DNA of 64,000 bases from Bradyrhizobium sp. 195 (GCF_023101665.1 NZ_CP082161.1:868001-932000); one strand, 5' to 3'; shown: positions 34,716-42,823, counted from the first letter of the stretch. Translations and numbers: made by a program. The notes: generated by a model from the letters alone, not told the origin.

Positions 34716-35558
34716 TTACGCCGCCACGATCTCCTGGCGCTGTTCGCCGAGACCCTCGATGCCGAGGCTGACGACGTCGCCGACATTGAGGAAGGTCGGC
34801 GGCTTCATGCCGAGGCCGACACCGGGGGGCGTGCCTGTCGTGATGACGTCGCCGGGCAGCAGCGTCATGAACTGCGAGACATAGGAGATGCACTTGGCCA
34901 TCGAGAAGATCATGGTCTTGGTCGAGCCGGTCTGGCGGCGCTGGCCGTTGACGTCCAGCCACATCGACAGGTTCTGCACGTCCTTGATCTCGTCCTTGGT
35001 GGCGAGCCACGGTCCGAGCGGGCCGAACGTGTCGTGCGACTTGCCCTTGGTCCATTGTCCCAGGCGCTCGATCTGGAAGGCGCGCTCGGAGACGTCGTTG
35101 CAGACGCAGTAGCCGGCGACGTGGTTCAGCGCGTCGGCTTCCGAGACATATTTCGCACGGCTGCCGATGATCGCGGCGATCTCGACCTCCCAGTCGAGCT
35201 TGGTCGAGCCGCGCGGCTTCTCGACCGCGTCGTTCGGCCCTGACAGCGACGTGTTGGCCTTCATGAAGATGATCGGCTCGCTCGGGATATCGGCGCCGGT
35301 CTCCTTGGCATGGTCAGAGTAGTTGAGGCCGATCGCGACGAATTTCGAGATGCCGGTGACGGGGGCGCCGAAGCGCGGCTTGCCGGAGACCGCGGGCAGC
35401 GAGGCGGGATCGAGCGCCGCCAGCTTCTTCAGGCTCTCAGGCGAATAGGCCTCGCCGGTGAGGTCCTTCAGATGTGCCGACAGGTCGCGCAACTGGCCGG
35501 ATTTGTCGATCAGGCCGGGCTTTTCCGCACCCTTCTCGCCATAGCGAACAAGCTTCAT
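34716..35558 (-). CDS. Fumarylacetoacetate hydrolase (FAH) family protein
   Basis: A 280-residue protein with an N-terminal small domain and the FAH catalytic fold. Metal ligands of the Glu-X-Glu type are visible in LDWEVEIAAIIG, followed by CVCNDVSERAFQ and the TFGPLGPWL block. GDVITTGTPPGVGLGMKPP near residue 240-260 is the family signature. Members cleave C-C bonds or hydrate/decarboxylate in aromatic degradation. The ATG at 35558 has GGGAGAAA upstream. It heads the minus-strand set that continues with GST and MBL. Confidence 0.88.
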   Translation of the reverse strand: MKLVRYGEKGAEKPGLIDKSGQLRDLSAHLKDLTGEAYSPESLKKLAALDPASLPAVSGKPRFGAPVTGISKFVAIGLNYSDHAKETGADIPSEPIIFMKANTSLSGPNDAVEKPRGSTKLDWEVEIAAIIGSRAKYVSEADALNHVAGYCVCNDVSERAFQIERLGQWTKGKSHDTFGPLGPWLATKDEIKDVQNLSMWLDVNGQRRQTGSTKTMIFSMAKCISYVSQFMTLLPGDVITTGTPPGVGLGMKPPTFLNVGDVVSLGIEGLGEQRQEIVAA

Positions 35559-35669
35559 TTTCGTTTCTCCCTGGAAATGGACCGATCGGTTGACTAGCTT
35601 CATGGAACAGGGCGGCGGGAAATTCAACCGCCGAAAAGGGATGCATTGCAGCCCCCCGATTCAGTCGCT

Positions 35670-35759
35670 CGTAGGGTGGGCAAAGGCGCGAAGCGCCGTG
35701 CCCACCACTTTTCGCTACGGCGACAGCTCGTGGGCACGCTTCGCTTTGCCCACCCTACG
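35670..35759. repeat. Palindromic intergenic repeat, family A copy 5
   Basis: CGTAGGGTGGGCAAAGGCG to TTTGCCCACCCTACG, with GTGCCCACC/GTGGGCACG inside. Its right end contains the TAG stop codon of the neighbouring MBL reading frame (35755-35757 on the minus strand). Confidence 0.88.
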
Positions 35760-36607
35760 ATCCCAGCGCCACAAACCTGAACGCGTCTCCGTCCCGCCTG
35801 ATATGCCCGGCCGAGAAATGGCCGCCGATCACCAGCGTCGGCGTGTCGGCAAAGCGGCCGAACAACTGGCGTCGCGTTTCGGCCGATTGCGCCTGGTCGG
35901 AATCCGCCGTCGAGGACCAGTCGAGATGCGCCATCTGGCAGGGGTGATGGGCGACGTCTCCGGTGAGCAGGCCCTGTTCGCCGTCCGATCGGATGAGGAT
36001 GCTCATATGGCCGGGACCTGTGGCCCGGGGTCGGGATCATGCTGATCTCCTCGCAGAGCCGGGCGTCGCTCGGAATTAGATCAGCCCTGCCGGCATCGAC
36101 GATCGGCTTGACGGAATCGTCAAACACGGCCCGCTTGTCCGGCTCGGTCGAATGCTCCAGCCAGTGCTTGTACTCGGTCTTGCCGAAGACGTAGCGCGCC
36201 CTGGGAAATGTCGGCACCCATTGGCCCTCGACCAGCTTCGTATTCCAGCCAACATGATCGACATGAAGATGCGTGCACAGCACCGTGTCGATGCTGTCGG
36301 GCGCAAAGCCTGCCGCCATCATCGCCGCAAGGAACGGCGTGGTGCGGTTGTTCCAGGTCGGAACGTTGCGGCCCCGCTTGTCGTTGCCAAGGCCGGTGTC
36401 GACCACGATGCGTTGCGAGGGCGTCTCCACCACGAGTGAATGGATCGACATTTTCAGCCGGCCCTCTTCGGTGGCGAAATGCGGGATCAGCCAAGGCAGC
36501 TTGCGAATTTCATCATTGTTCGCGAGCGGCAGGATGAAACGGGTCGAGCCGACCGTCTCCAACTCCACAATCCTGGTGATTTTGACCTGGCCGACTTTCC
36601 ACTGCAT
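35755..36607 (-). pseudogene. Frameshifted MBL-fold metallo-hydrolase
   Basis: Two reading frames together make one paralog of the MBL hydrolase at 33128. The first (from 36607, ribosome-binding site GGAAGG) carries MQWKVGQVKITRIVELETVG... through THLHVDHVGWN to PTPGH. The frame then shifts and the rest (GHMSILIRSDGEQGLLTGDVAHHP... to VIGGHFSAGH) lies in another frame ending at 35755. One extra base near 36016, in the codons after PTPGH, explains it. The five expected metal residues survive across both frames, so the break is recent or is a sequencing error. Confidence 0.85.
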
Positions 36608-36721
36608 GCGGCACCTTCCCATGTTGTTCTTTTTCGTGCCGAAACATGCGGTTTTCCGCCCTCAAGCGCAATGGATCATCTGACGCGATGCGGCGTTATC
36701 GCGGGAACCCTGGAGAGAGCC

Positions 36722-37198
36722 ATGCCAGAGCTTACGATTTCCGCTGAGAAGGTCGCCTTCATCATCGAGAAGGCGCGCGAATTCGACGTCAAGGAGGGGG
36801 ATTCCGATCCGGATTCCGGCTCGAACCCGTCCGATGACGATGCGGTTGACGTCCTCGCCGATGACGGCTCCGATCCTGTCGTCAACGAGCTCGGAAGTTT
36901 CATGATCGTCTTGAACGAGGACGAGCAGGTCGATCTCGTCGCGCTGACCTGGCTCGGTCGCGGCGATGGCACAATCGATGATTGGGACGATTTGCGCGCA
37001 CGCGCGACCGAGGCGCGCACCGAGTATCGCAGCCCGCGCCGCGAAACGGTGCACTACCTGCTCGGCGAGCCGATGCTGGGCGATCTGCTCGCGGACGGGC
37101 TCGACGCATTCGGCATCGACTGGACCGACGAGCGCACGACGGCCGATTCCTCTGCTCCGAGCCAGCAGGACGAAGACGAGCCGACGAAGCAGCGGTGA
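36722..37198 (+). CDS. DUF3775 domain protein
   Basis: A 158-residue acidic protein starting MPELTISAEKVAFIIEKAREFDVKEGD, the DUF3775 N-terminus. An Asp/Ser-rich low-complexity stretch follows (residues 20-45), then the conserved FMIVLNEDEQVDLVALTWLGRGD and YLLGEPMLGDLLADGLDAFG regions. Function unknown. The long frame upstream of the ATG is not coding-like; AGAGAG at 36714 provides the ribosome-binding site. It is divergent from the broken MBL gene. Confidence 0.8.
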   Translation: MPELTISAEKVAFIIEKAREFDVKEGDSDPDSGSNPSDDDAVDVLADDGSDPVVNELGSFMIVLNEDEQVDLVALTWLGRGDGTIDDWDDLRARATEARTEYRSPRRETVHYLLGEPMLGDLLADGLDAFGIDWTDERTTADSSAPSQQDEDEPTKQR

Positions 37199-37248
37199 TC
37201 TTCAACGCGTTGCGCGCAGTACGAGCGGACAAGCTGTCTGCCAAAGGT

Positions 37249-37278
37249 CGTCATGCCCGGGCTTGTCCGGGCATGACG
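37249..37278. terminator. Short family-C-like hairpin between convergent genes
   Basis: CGTCATGCCCGG and CCGGGCATGACG form a 12-bp perfect stem with a 6-nt loop (GCTTGT). It sits between the stops of DUF3775 (+) and the SDR (-), so it could terminate both; T runs are absent. Confidence 0.55.
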
Positions 37279-37309
37279 ATGTGGGAGCTTCGGCGCCCCA
37301 CAACTGCGG

Positions 37310-38092
37310 CTACAACGTGCCCGGGAACGCACCACCATCGAGCAGAATGTTTTGCCCGGTGATGAAGCCGGCCTTGGCGCCGCACAGGAAGGCGCAGGCA
37401 TAGCCGAACTCGTCGGGCTGGCCGAAACGGCCGGCGGGGTTGAGCTTGGCGCGTTCGGTCAGGATCTGCTCCGCCGAGACGCCGCGCTTGTCGGCCTCGG
37501 CCTTGGCGGTGCCGGTCAGACGATCGGTCTCGAACGGGCCCGGCAGCAGGCCGTTGATGGTGACGTTGTTGATCACGGTCTTGCGCGACAGGCCGGCGAT
37601 GAAACCGGTGAGCCCGGCGCGCGCTCCGTTGGAGAGGCCGAGGATGTCGATCGGCGCCTTCACCGCCGCCGACGTGATGTTGACGATGCGGCCGAACTTG
37701 CGCGCCATCATGCCGTCCACGGTCGCCTTGATCAGCTCGATCGGCGTGAGCATGTTGGCGTCGATCGCCTTGATCCAGTCGTCGCGGGTCCAGTTGCGGA
37801 AATCGCCGGGCGGCGGGCCGCCGGCATTGTTGATCAGGATGTCGGGCTCGGGGCACGCCTTCAGCACGGCTTCGCGGCCCGCCGGCGTCGTGATGTCGCC
37901 GACGATCTCGGTGACCGTCACGCCGGGATAGGCTTTCCGGATCTCATCGGCCGTTTTCTTCAGCGCCTCGGCGCCGCGCGCGGTCAGCGTGACGTGAACG
38001 CCGGCCTCCGCCAGCGAGATGGCGCAGGCGCGGCCGAGGCCTTTGCTGGATGCGCAGATGATGGCGCGGCGACCTTTGATCCCAAGATCCAC
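37310..38092 (-). CDS. Atypical SDR-family oxidoreductase (no catalytic Tyr/Lys)
   Basis: A 260-residue SDR-fold protein. The cofactor motif is ASSKGLGRACAISLAEAG (residues 14-31) rather than TGxxxGIG. NNAGGPPPG, ITSAAVKAP and the C-terminal GQNILLDGGAFPG are SDR-like. At the YxxxK position the sequence reads LSNGARAGLTGF, so both Tyr and Lys are absent. This matches a recalled beta-ketoacyl-ACP-reductase-like subgroup without the usual tetrad. It may still bind NAD(P) and act by other chemistry. Confidence 0.85.
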   Translation of the reverse strand: MDLGIKGRRAIICASSKGLGRACAISLAEAGVHVTLTARGAEALKKTADEIRKAYPGVTVTEIVGDITTPAGREAVLKACPEPDILINNAGGPPPGDFRNWTRDDWIKAIDANMLTPIELIKATVDGMMARKFGRIVNITSAAVKAPIDILGLSNGARAGLTGFIAGLSRKTVINNVTINGLLPGPFETDRLTGTAKAEADKRGVSAEQILTERAKLNPAGRFGQPDEFGYACAFLCGAKAGFITGQNILLDGGAFPGTL

Positions 38093-38217
38093 TGTTTCAC
38101 TCCCGTAATGTCAGGCAGGTTTTGGATAGCGGCACTCTAGCCAATCGTGGCGCCGCTGATAAGGGACGGGCTCGCACCAAAATGCATGCGCCGGGCGCTA
38201 GCGATGCAAATGCGCAG

Positions 38218-38309
38218 GCATGATCCGGACCCGAAGGGCGCGTTAGCGAAAAGTGTGCGGCGGTTTTCCCTCGCGACAAACGCGGAACGCGTTTGCGCGG
38301 AGATCATGC
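38218..38309. repeat. Palindromic intergenic repeat, family H (GCATGATC type) copy 1
   Basis: GCATGATCCGG at the left, AGATCATGC at the right, with inner GCGTTAGCG, AAGTGTGCGGCGGTTTTCC and CGCGGAACGCGTTTGCGCG hairpins. It is between the SDR and CvpA-like genes. A simpler copy is at 63459. Confidence 0.85.
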
Positions 38310-38339
38310 CCAAACAAAAGGGCGCGATCTTATCGCGCT

Positions 38340-38852
38340 TCAGATCCGCCGTTCCTGCTTGAGGCGGTCGATCGCGGAGGCTGCTTCCGGCGGCAGCGAC
38401 TTGAAGCCCATCTGCCCTGCCGTCGAGAACAGCGGCCGCAGATGCGAGCCGGCGAGAAACGGCGGCTGGCGATTGGCTGGCACGATCTGGTCGAAGACCA
38501 GGACCAGCGTGGTGGCGACGAGCCCGACCCTGATGGCGCCGAGCGCGGCGCCGCCGAGCCGGTCGCCGATGCCGGCCTCGCCGATGGTGTCGTTCAGCGC
38601 GACGCGGCCGATATGCCCGAACAGCATGCCGACCACGACGAAGATGCCGAAGAACCAGATCCAGTTTTGCAGCTGCGGTGAATTCGGGTTGCCTGCAATT
38701 TGCGGCGCAATCAGCGGCATCAGCGCAACCGCGATCGGCGCGGCGAGCAGATAGGCGAGGATGGTCATGGCGCTGCGCAGCAGACCGGTCCTGAAACCGA
38801 ATCCGACCGCGATGGCGAGCGCGGCATAGACAGCGAGATCGAAACTGTTCAT
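38340..38852 (-). CDS. CvpA family membrane protein
   Basis: A 170-residue protein with four membrane helices (about residues 5-25, 28-48, 62-82, 100-120) and the CvpA pattern, including the FGFRTGLLRSAMTILAYLLA loop and helix and the helical GEAGIGDRLGGAALGAIRVGLV segment. E. coli CvpA is linked to colicin V production and cell-envelope stress; the role here is not known. The ATG at 38852 has CAGGG 8 nt upstream. Confidence 0.85.
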   Translation of the reverse strand: MNSFDLAVYAALAIAVGFGFRTGLLRSAMTILAYLLAAPIAVALMPLIAPQIAGNPNSPQLQNWIWFFGIFVVVGMLFGHIGRVALNDTIGEAGIGDRLGGAALGAIRVGLVATTLVLVFDQIVPANRQPPFLAGSHLRPLFSTAGQMGFKSLPPEAASAIDRLKQERRI

Positions 38853-39011
38853 CAGCAAACCCTGCCTCGATGGAACGAATGAACGCCGAACCGATCATTC
38901 GGTTTCAGATCGATAAAATCGTCTGTATTCGTGCTCCAAAGGCTCAGGGTTGCGTCCAGGACATCGTGAAGGAAATCGTCAAGTAAACGGTGATGCCAGA
39001 CCTAGCCGGCG

Positions 39012-39290
39012 TCAGTAAAGAAACCATCCTTGCTGCGCGCCTCGAAGGCGTCGCGGCGGCTGATAGCCGATGCGGCCGTTCAATCCTTTCTGCGGCACAG
39101 TATCGAAGGCCCAGTTGGCCGCGCTGTATGGCAAAGCGAGTCCGAACGGCGTGATGATCCGCCAATTGTCGTTCCGTCCGCCCGCATCGAGCAGCGCGAC
39201 CGACGTCGCCGCATCCTCCGACAACCGGCCCGCGACCGTGCAGCCGCCCGAGCCCGCGCCCACGACGACGAAATCGAATGTGTCAGCCAA
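39012..39290 (-). pseudogene. GMC-family oxidoreductase remnant (N-terminal fragment)
   Basis: Only about 90 residues remain of a flavoenzyme that is normally about 530-560. The FAD-binding start DTFDFVVVGAGSGGCTVAGRL is intact, and the ITPFGLALPYSAANWAFDTVPQKGLNGR region follows. The frame then breaks at the point where the conserved GGSSAIN block should begin and ends in QPPRRLRGAQQGWFLY. A TTG start at 39290 sits 8 nt after a GGGGG ribosome-binding site. It follows a truncated aldehyde dehydrogenase on the same strand; the two were probably an alcohol/aldehyde oxidation operon now lost. Confidence 0.85.
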
Positions 39291-39317
39291 TGTTGTTTCC
39301 CCCTGCATTTTCTTTTC

Positions 39318-39395
39318 GTCATTGCGAGCGCAGCGAAGCAATCCGGAATCCGTCCGCGGTGACAGTTCGGATTGCTTCGCTGCGCTCGCAATGAC
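39318..39395. repeat. Palindromic intergenic repeat, family B copy 3
   Basis: GTCATTGCGAGCGCAGCGAAGCAATCC at the left and GGATTGCTTCGCTGCGCTCGCAATGAC at the right: the most complete copy, nearly perfect over about 27 nt per arm with a central GGAATCCGTCCGCGGTGACAGTTC. It lies between the two gene remnants. Confidence 0.9.
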
Positions 39396-39425
39396 GGTGG
39401 TCGACGATCTACGACATGAACCGCA

Positions 39426-40416
39426 TCAACTTCTCCAGCCGCGCGATCTTGCCGCCTTCGCCGGTTGCAGGATCTTTGCGCCGCGCTGGGCCGCATCCGC
39501 GACCAGGCCTTCGAGACGCGCATAATGCCGGTCCGAGATGATCGAGGTGTAGTCCTTGTTGGCGGGATCGGTGCCGAACATGCGCCGCATCTGGGCACGC
39601 ACTTTTTCGGCGAAGACCTGCAACGAGCGCTCCGGCACCAGCACGTAATCAGGCGCGATGCAGGTCTGCCCGGCATTGAGCAGCTTGCCATAGGCGATGC
39701 GCTCGGCGACTTCCTCGAGGTCGGCGGAGGCGTCGATGATGGCAGGCGACTTGCCGCCGAGCTCGAGCGTGACAGGCGTCAGGTTGCGCCCCGCGGCCTC
39801 CGCGACCAGCCGCCCGACCCGGGTCGAGCCGGTGAACACGAGGTGATCGAACGGCAGGCGCGCAAAGGCCTCTGCGATCTCCCGTTCGACACTGGTGACC
39901 AGCACTTCCGTGGCATCGAACCTCTGCCCGACCGTCTCCCTCAGCAGGCCTGCGAAATGCGGCGTGAGCTCGCTCGGCTTGATGAGGACGCGATTGCCGG
40001 CGGCGAGCGCGCCGATCGAGGGCGCGAGGGTGAGCTGGAGCGGATAATTCCAGGGCGCGATGATGCCGACGACGCCGAGCGGCTGCGGCATCAGCCGGTT
40101 GCGCGCCGGCAGGAACTGCAGCGCGGTGGCGACCCGCTGCGGCGCCATCCAGCTTTTCAGGTGCTTGGTGGCATGCCGGATCTCGGAGAACAGCAGCATC
40201 GTCTCGGCGATGGTGGTCTCGACCGCCGAGCGGTGGCCGAAATCGGCCGAGATCGCCTGCCGGAAACGCTCTTCATTGTCGGCGACAACGCTGCGCAGCC
40301 GCGCCAGCCGGTCGAGCCGCTCGGCAAGCCGGCCGGCGCGTCCCGCGATCGCGCGACCATGGCGCGGAGGCCTCCTCGAGCCCCCGCAGCGGGGCGCTCG
40401 TCAGGGATTTGTCCAC
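39426..40416 (-). pseudogene. Coniferyl-aldehyde-dehydrogenase-like remnant, frameshifted and truncated
   Basis: The GTG at 40416 has an excellent GAGGGAGGA ribosome-binding site and begins VDKSLTSAPLRGLEEA. A frameshift at about 40362-40365 moves the rest (RAIAGRAGRLAERLDRLARL, then EERFRQAISADFGHRSAVE onward) to another frame. Active-site blocks persist: PWNYPLQLTL, FTGSTRVG, LELGGKSP (Glu) and NAGQTCIAPDYVL (Cys). The protein stops at about residue 330 instead of about 470, after AKILQPA. The missing C-terminal third includes the Phe-containing substrate region. Relatives oxidise lignin-derived aromatic aldehydes. Confidence 0.87.
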
Positions 40417-40716
40417 GGGCGATCCTCCCTCAGCCGGCGCTTTGGCCTTAATCTTGTTGCCGCAAGCTGGTCCTTTGTGGAACTTCTGGCAAGGGCACAG
40501 GAAATCGGTCCATTCGCCTGTCATAAACTCGAAAAAAACGTTCCCGCAGCCCTTTCCAAAGGCAGCTTGGGTTGGTACATACGCCCCGCACCCGACGGGC
40601 TTTGCCCGGGGTTGCCTTCCAAGGAAGCCTTTGGGACGGAAGAGGAAAGCCACGCGAACAGCGCCGGCCTCAACCGACCGTCCCCGGGATCTGACTGAAG
40701 GCGTGCAAGTGTTTAA
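40417..40716. other. Gene-poor 300-nt stretch before tRNA-fMet
   Basis: I see no supportable gene. A minus-strand open frame (40420-40653) carries several Cys (CPCQKFHKGPAC) but lacks a clear ribosome-binding site and runs into the aldehyde dehydrogenase start. Only the promoter of the tRNA is to be expected here. Confidence 0.5.
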
Positions 40717-40793
<77 letters not shown>

Positions 40794-40819
40794 AATTCGG
40801 ATCGACCGGATCTGATATG

Positions 40820-40853
40820 AAAATGGCCCGCATGATGCGGGCCATTTTTGTTT
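40820..40853 (+). terminator. Rho-independent terminator after tRNA-fMet
   Basis: AAAATGGCCCGCA pairs perfectly with TGCGGGCCATTTT over a TGA loop and runs into TTTTTGTTTT. Confidence 0.93.
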
Positions 40854-41053
40854 TGTGATCGTGCGTGCAGCGCCCCGCGCAGAGCATGACGGGCCAGCGC
40901 TCCACGGGCGTGCATGCCGCGCGCGAGTGCTTGTTCGGCCGAAACAGCACGGCATGATTGAAGGAACCCGGTATCGATCCGCGCGTCGTCATTGTTGCCC
41001 GCGCCATCCGGCGCTCGCTTTCCGGCTGTCTGTCATTCGGAAAGGCTGGTCCA

Positions 41054-41950
41054 ATGAAGTTTAGGGATTTCGACGCCGCCGATGTGCAGGCGGAGGAAGC
41101 GGGGATTTTCATCCGTTGGGCCGGTTCGGGACCGGCGCTTCTTCTGTTGCACGGATTTCCGCAGACGCATCTGATGTGGCGAGACGTTGCGCCGCTGCTC
41201 GCTGAGCAATTTACCGTGGTCTGCGCCGACCTTCGCGGATATGGGCGCAGCGCGTGTCCGCCCTCAGGCCCCGACCACGCGCCATATTCGAAACGGACGA
41301 TGGCAAAGGACATGGCGTCCATCATGACGAAGCTTGGCTTCGACCGCTTCTCGGTTGCCGGCCATGATCGCGGTGGCCGTGTCGCCTATCGGCTCGCGCT
41401 CGACCATGGCGACCGCGTGGAGCGGCTCGCCGTCCTCGACGTCGTTCCGATCGCCGATGCCTGGGAGCGCGCCGACAAGAAACTGGCGGTCGGCTATTGG
41501 CCCTGGTCGTTGCTTGCGCAGCCTGAACCTCTCCCTGAGCGGCTGTTGTCCGCAGCTCCCGACGCCGTCGTCGACAATGCCCTCCATGGCTGGGGGTCGG
41601 CAGCAGGTAGCTTCAGTCCGGCGGTCCGCGCGGCCTATGTCGAGGCGCTGCGCGATGAGGCGCATGTTCACGCGATCTGCGAGGAATATCGCGCGGCGGC
41701 GACGATCGATCACGAGCACGATCTGGCGGATCGCAATTCCGGCCGCCTAATTGATTGCCCTGTCCTGGTCCTCTGGAGTGGCCGCGGCCCGTTGAACGCG
41801 TGGTACGCGAGCGAGGGCGGCCCCTTGGGGCTGTGGCGGACCTGGGCCGACGACGTGCAAGGAAAGCCGCTCGATGGAGGACACTTCTTCCCCGAGGAGT
41901 TTCCGCGGCAGACTGCAGACGAATTGGCCCGGTTTTTCGGCAGGCGGTAG
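41054..41950 (+). CDS. Alpha/beta hydrolase, fluoroacetate/haloacetate-dehalogenase-like
   Basis: A 298-residue hydrolase with strong overall resemblance to Rhodopseudomonas fluoroacetate dehalogenase as I recall it. HGFPQTHLMWRDVAP supplies the oxyanion site. Nucleophile Asp105 lies in AGHDRGGR with Arg106 and Arg109 for the carboxylate; the catalytic acid is Asp129 and the His is in GGHFFPEE. In the halide pocket Trp151 and the later Tyr (CEEYRAAATID) are kept, but the His before the Trp is Pro150 (GYWPW instead of YWHW). Defluorination may thus be weak, with another haloacid or ester preferred. Start at 41054 fits family length. Confidence 0.82.
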   Translation: MKFRDFDAADVQAEEAGIFIRWAGSGPALLLLHGFPQTHLMWRDVAPLLAEQFTVVCADLRGYGRSACPPSGPDHAPYSKRTMAKDMASIMTKLGFDRFSVAGHDRGGRVAYRLALDHGDRVERLAVLDVVPIADAWERADKKLAVGYWPWSLLAQPEPLPERLLSAAPDAVVDNALHGWGSAAGSFSPAVRAAYVEALRDEAHVHAICEEYRAAATIDHEHDLADRNSGRLIDCPVLVLWSGRGPLNAWYASEGGPLGLWRTWADDVQGKPLDGGHFFPEEFPRQTADELARFFGRR

Positions 41951-42071
41951 CAGTGATGAACTGCCCGCCGTGGGCCGCCGCGGCGGTCAGCGCAGACCGA
42001 GGCCTCGCTGCCAGCGCCTCGAAGCGGACGCCAACATCGTTAGCATCCGCTTCTCCGAGCTTGGCGGATGA

Positions 42072-42563
42072 TCAGGATCTGTGCGGGCAGACCATCGTCA
42101 AGTTGAGCAGCGTCGGCTTGTCCGAGCCCTTCTTGTACTCCCACTCCAGCCGGATTTCGTGCCGGTGGGCATAGGCATCGCTGGCCGCGTGGGTGATGAT
42201 CTTCGTCTTCATCGGGATCGGCGGCTCGCTGTTGAAGCACTTCCGGACGCAGGCATCGAGCAGATCGCATCGCGTCAGCGGGAGGACGCCGGGCTCGTCC
42301 CTGGACAGCGGGACCGTGTTCGGCTGGGTGCTGAGGTCGAGACGAGCCCGGCCCTTCTCCTTGTGCCAATATTTGGCGCTTCCCTGCGGCCACGTCGAAG
42401 GCGGGTTTAGGATCAGGTGGTACTGGCCGTATTCCAGGGTCGGCAGGTCGATGTCTTCAGATGCCTTGAGCTTGGCAACGCTCTTCTTCATGTTTGCCAG
42501 CGGATAGTAATTGGCGTTCATCAAATCTCGAAATGCCTTGCCGCTATATACCAGTCCGGCCAT
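42072..42563 (-). CDS. Hypothetical protein, unrecognised
   Basis: A 163-residue protein I do not recognise. The N-terminus is MAGLVYSGKAFRDLMNANYY, followed by a Lys-rich helix, a Pro/Trp region (ILNPPSTWPQGSAKYWHKEK), a two-Cys segment (LTRCDLLDACVRKCF) and a charged C-terminal part that ends VCPHRS. No signal peptide or membrane helix. The ribosome-binding site GAGGAAAGAGG supports a real start at 42563. Its lower GC and lack of visible neighbours' relatives hint at accessory gene content between the tRNA and the cyclase-like gene. Confidence 0.65.
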   Translation of the reverse strand: MAGLVYSGKAFRDLMNANYYPLANMKKSVAKLKASEDIDLPTLEYGQYHLILNPPSTWPQGSAKYWHKEKGRARLDLSTQPNTVPLSRDEPGVLPLTRCDLLDACVRKCFNSEPPIPMKTKIITHAASDAYAHRHEIRLEWEYKKGSDKPTLLNLTMVCPHRS

Positions 42564-42823
42564 CGCCTCTTTCCTCGATATGTCTGTTTGTCAAAAACTG
42601 TAGCGTCTGGCCGCAAATACGCCACGCGGTGGCCGACCACACAATTTGTTGTGTGCGGGCACGCTACCACCCACGCCTGTATTTCGTCCAGAGAGCCGCT
42701 GTCCGGTGACATCGCGTATCCCGCAAGCCCAATTGCCATGCATCTCCCCATGGGTAATGTACGCCGAACGTCTCGCGGGTGTTGGTGCGAGGACTGCAGA
42801 GGCAGTTGTTTGAAGGCGCTGGA

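Noticed and set aside
38944..39165. Minus-strand frame ending in an amphipathic strand-like segment (VYLTISFTMSW)
   Set aside because: It briefly suggested an outer-membrane protein end, but it overlaps the GMC remnant and has no start signal or further strands.
40420..40653. Cys-containing minus-strand frame upstream of the aldehyde dehydrogenase remnant
   Set aside because: There is no clear ribosome-binding site, and the frame simply leads into the dehydrogenase start; not enough to call a gene.
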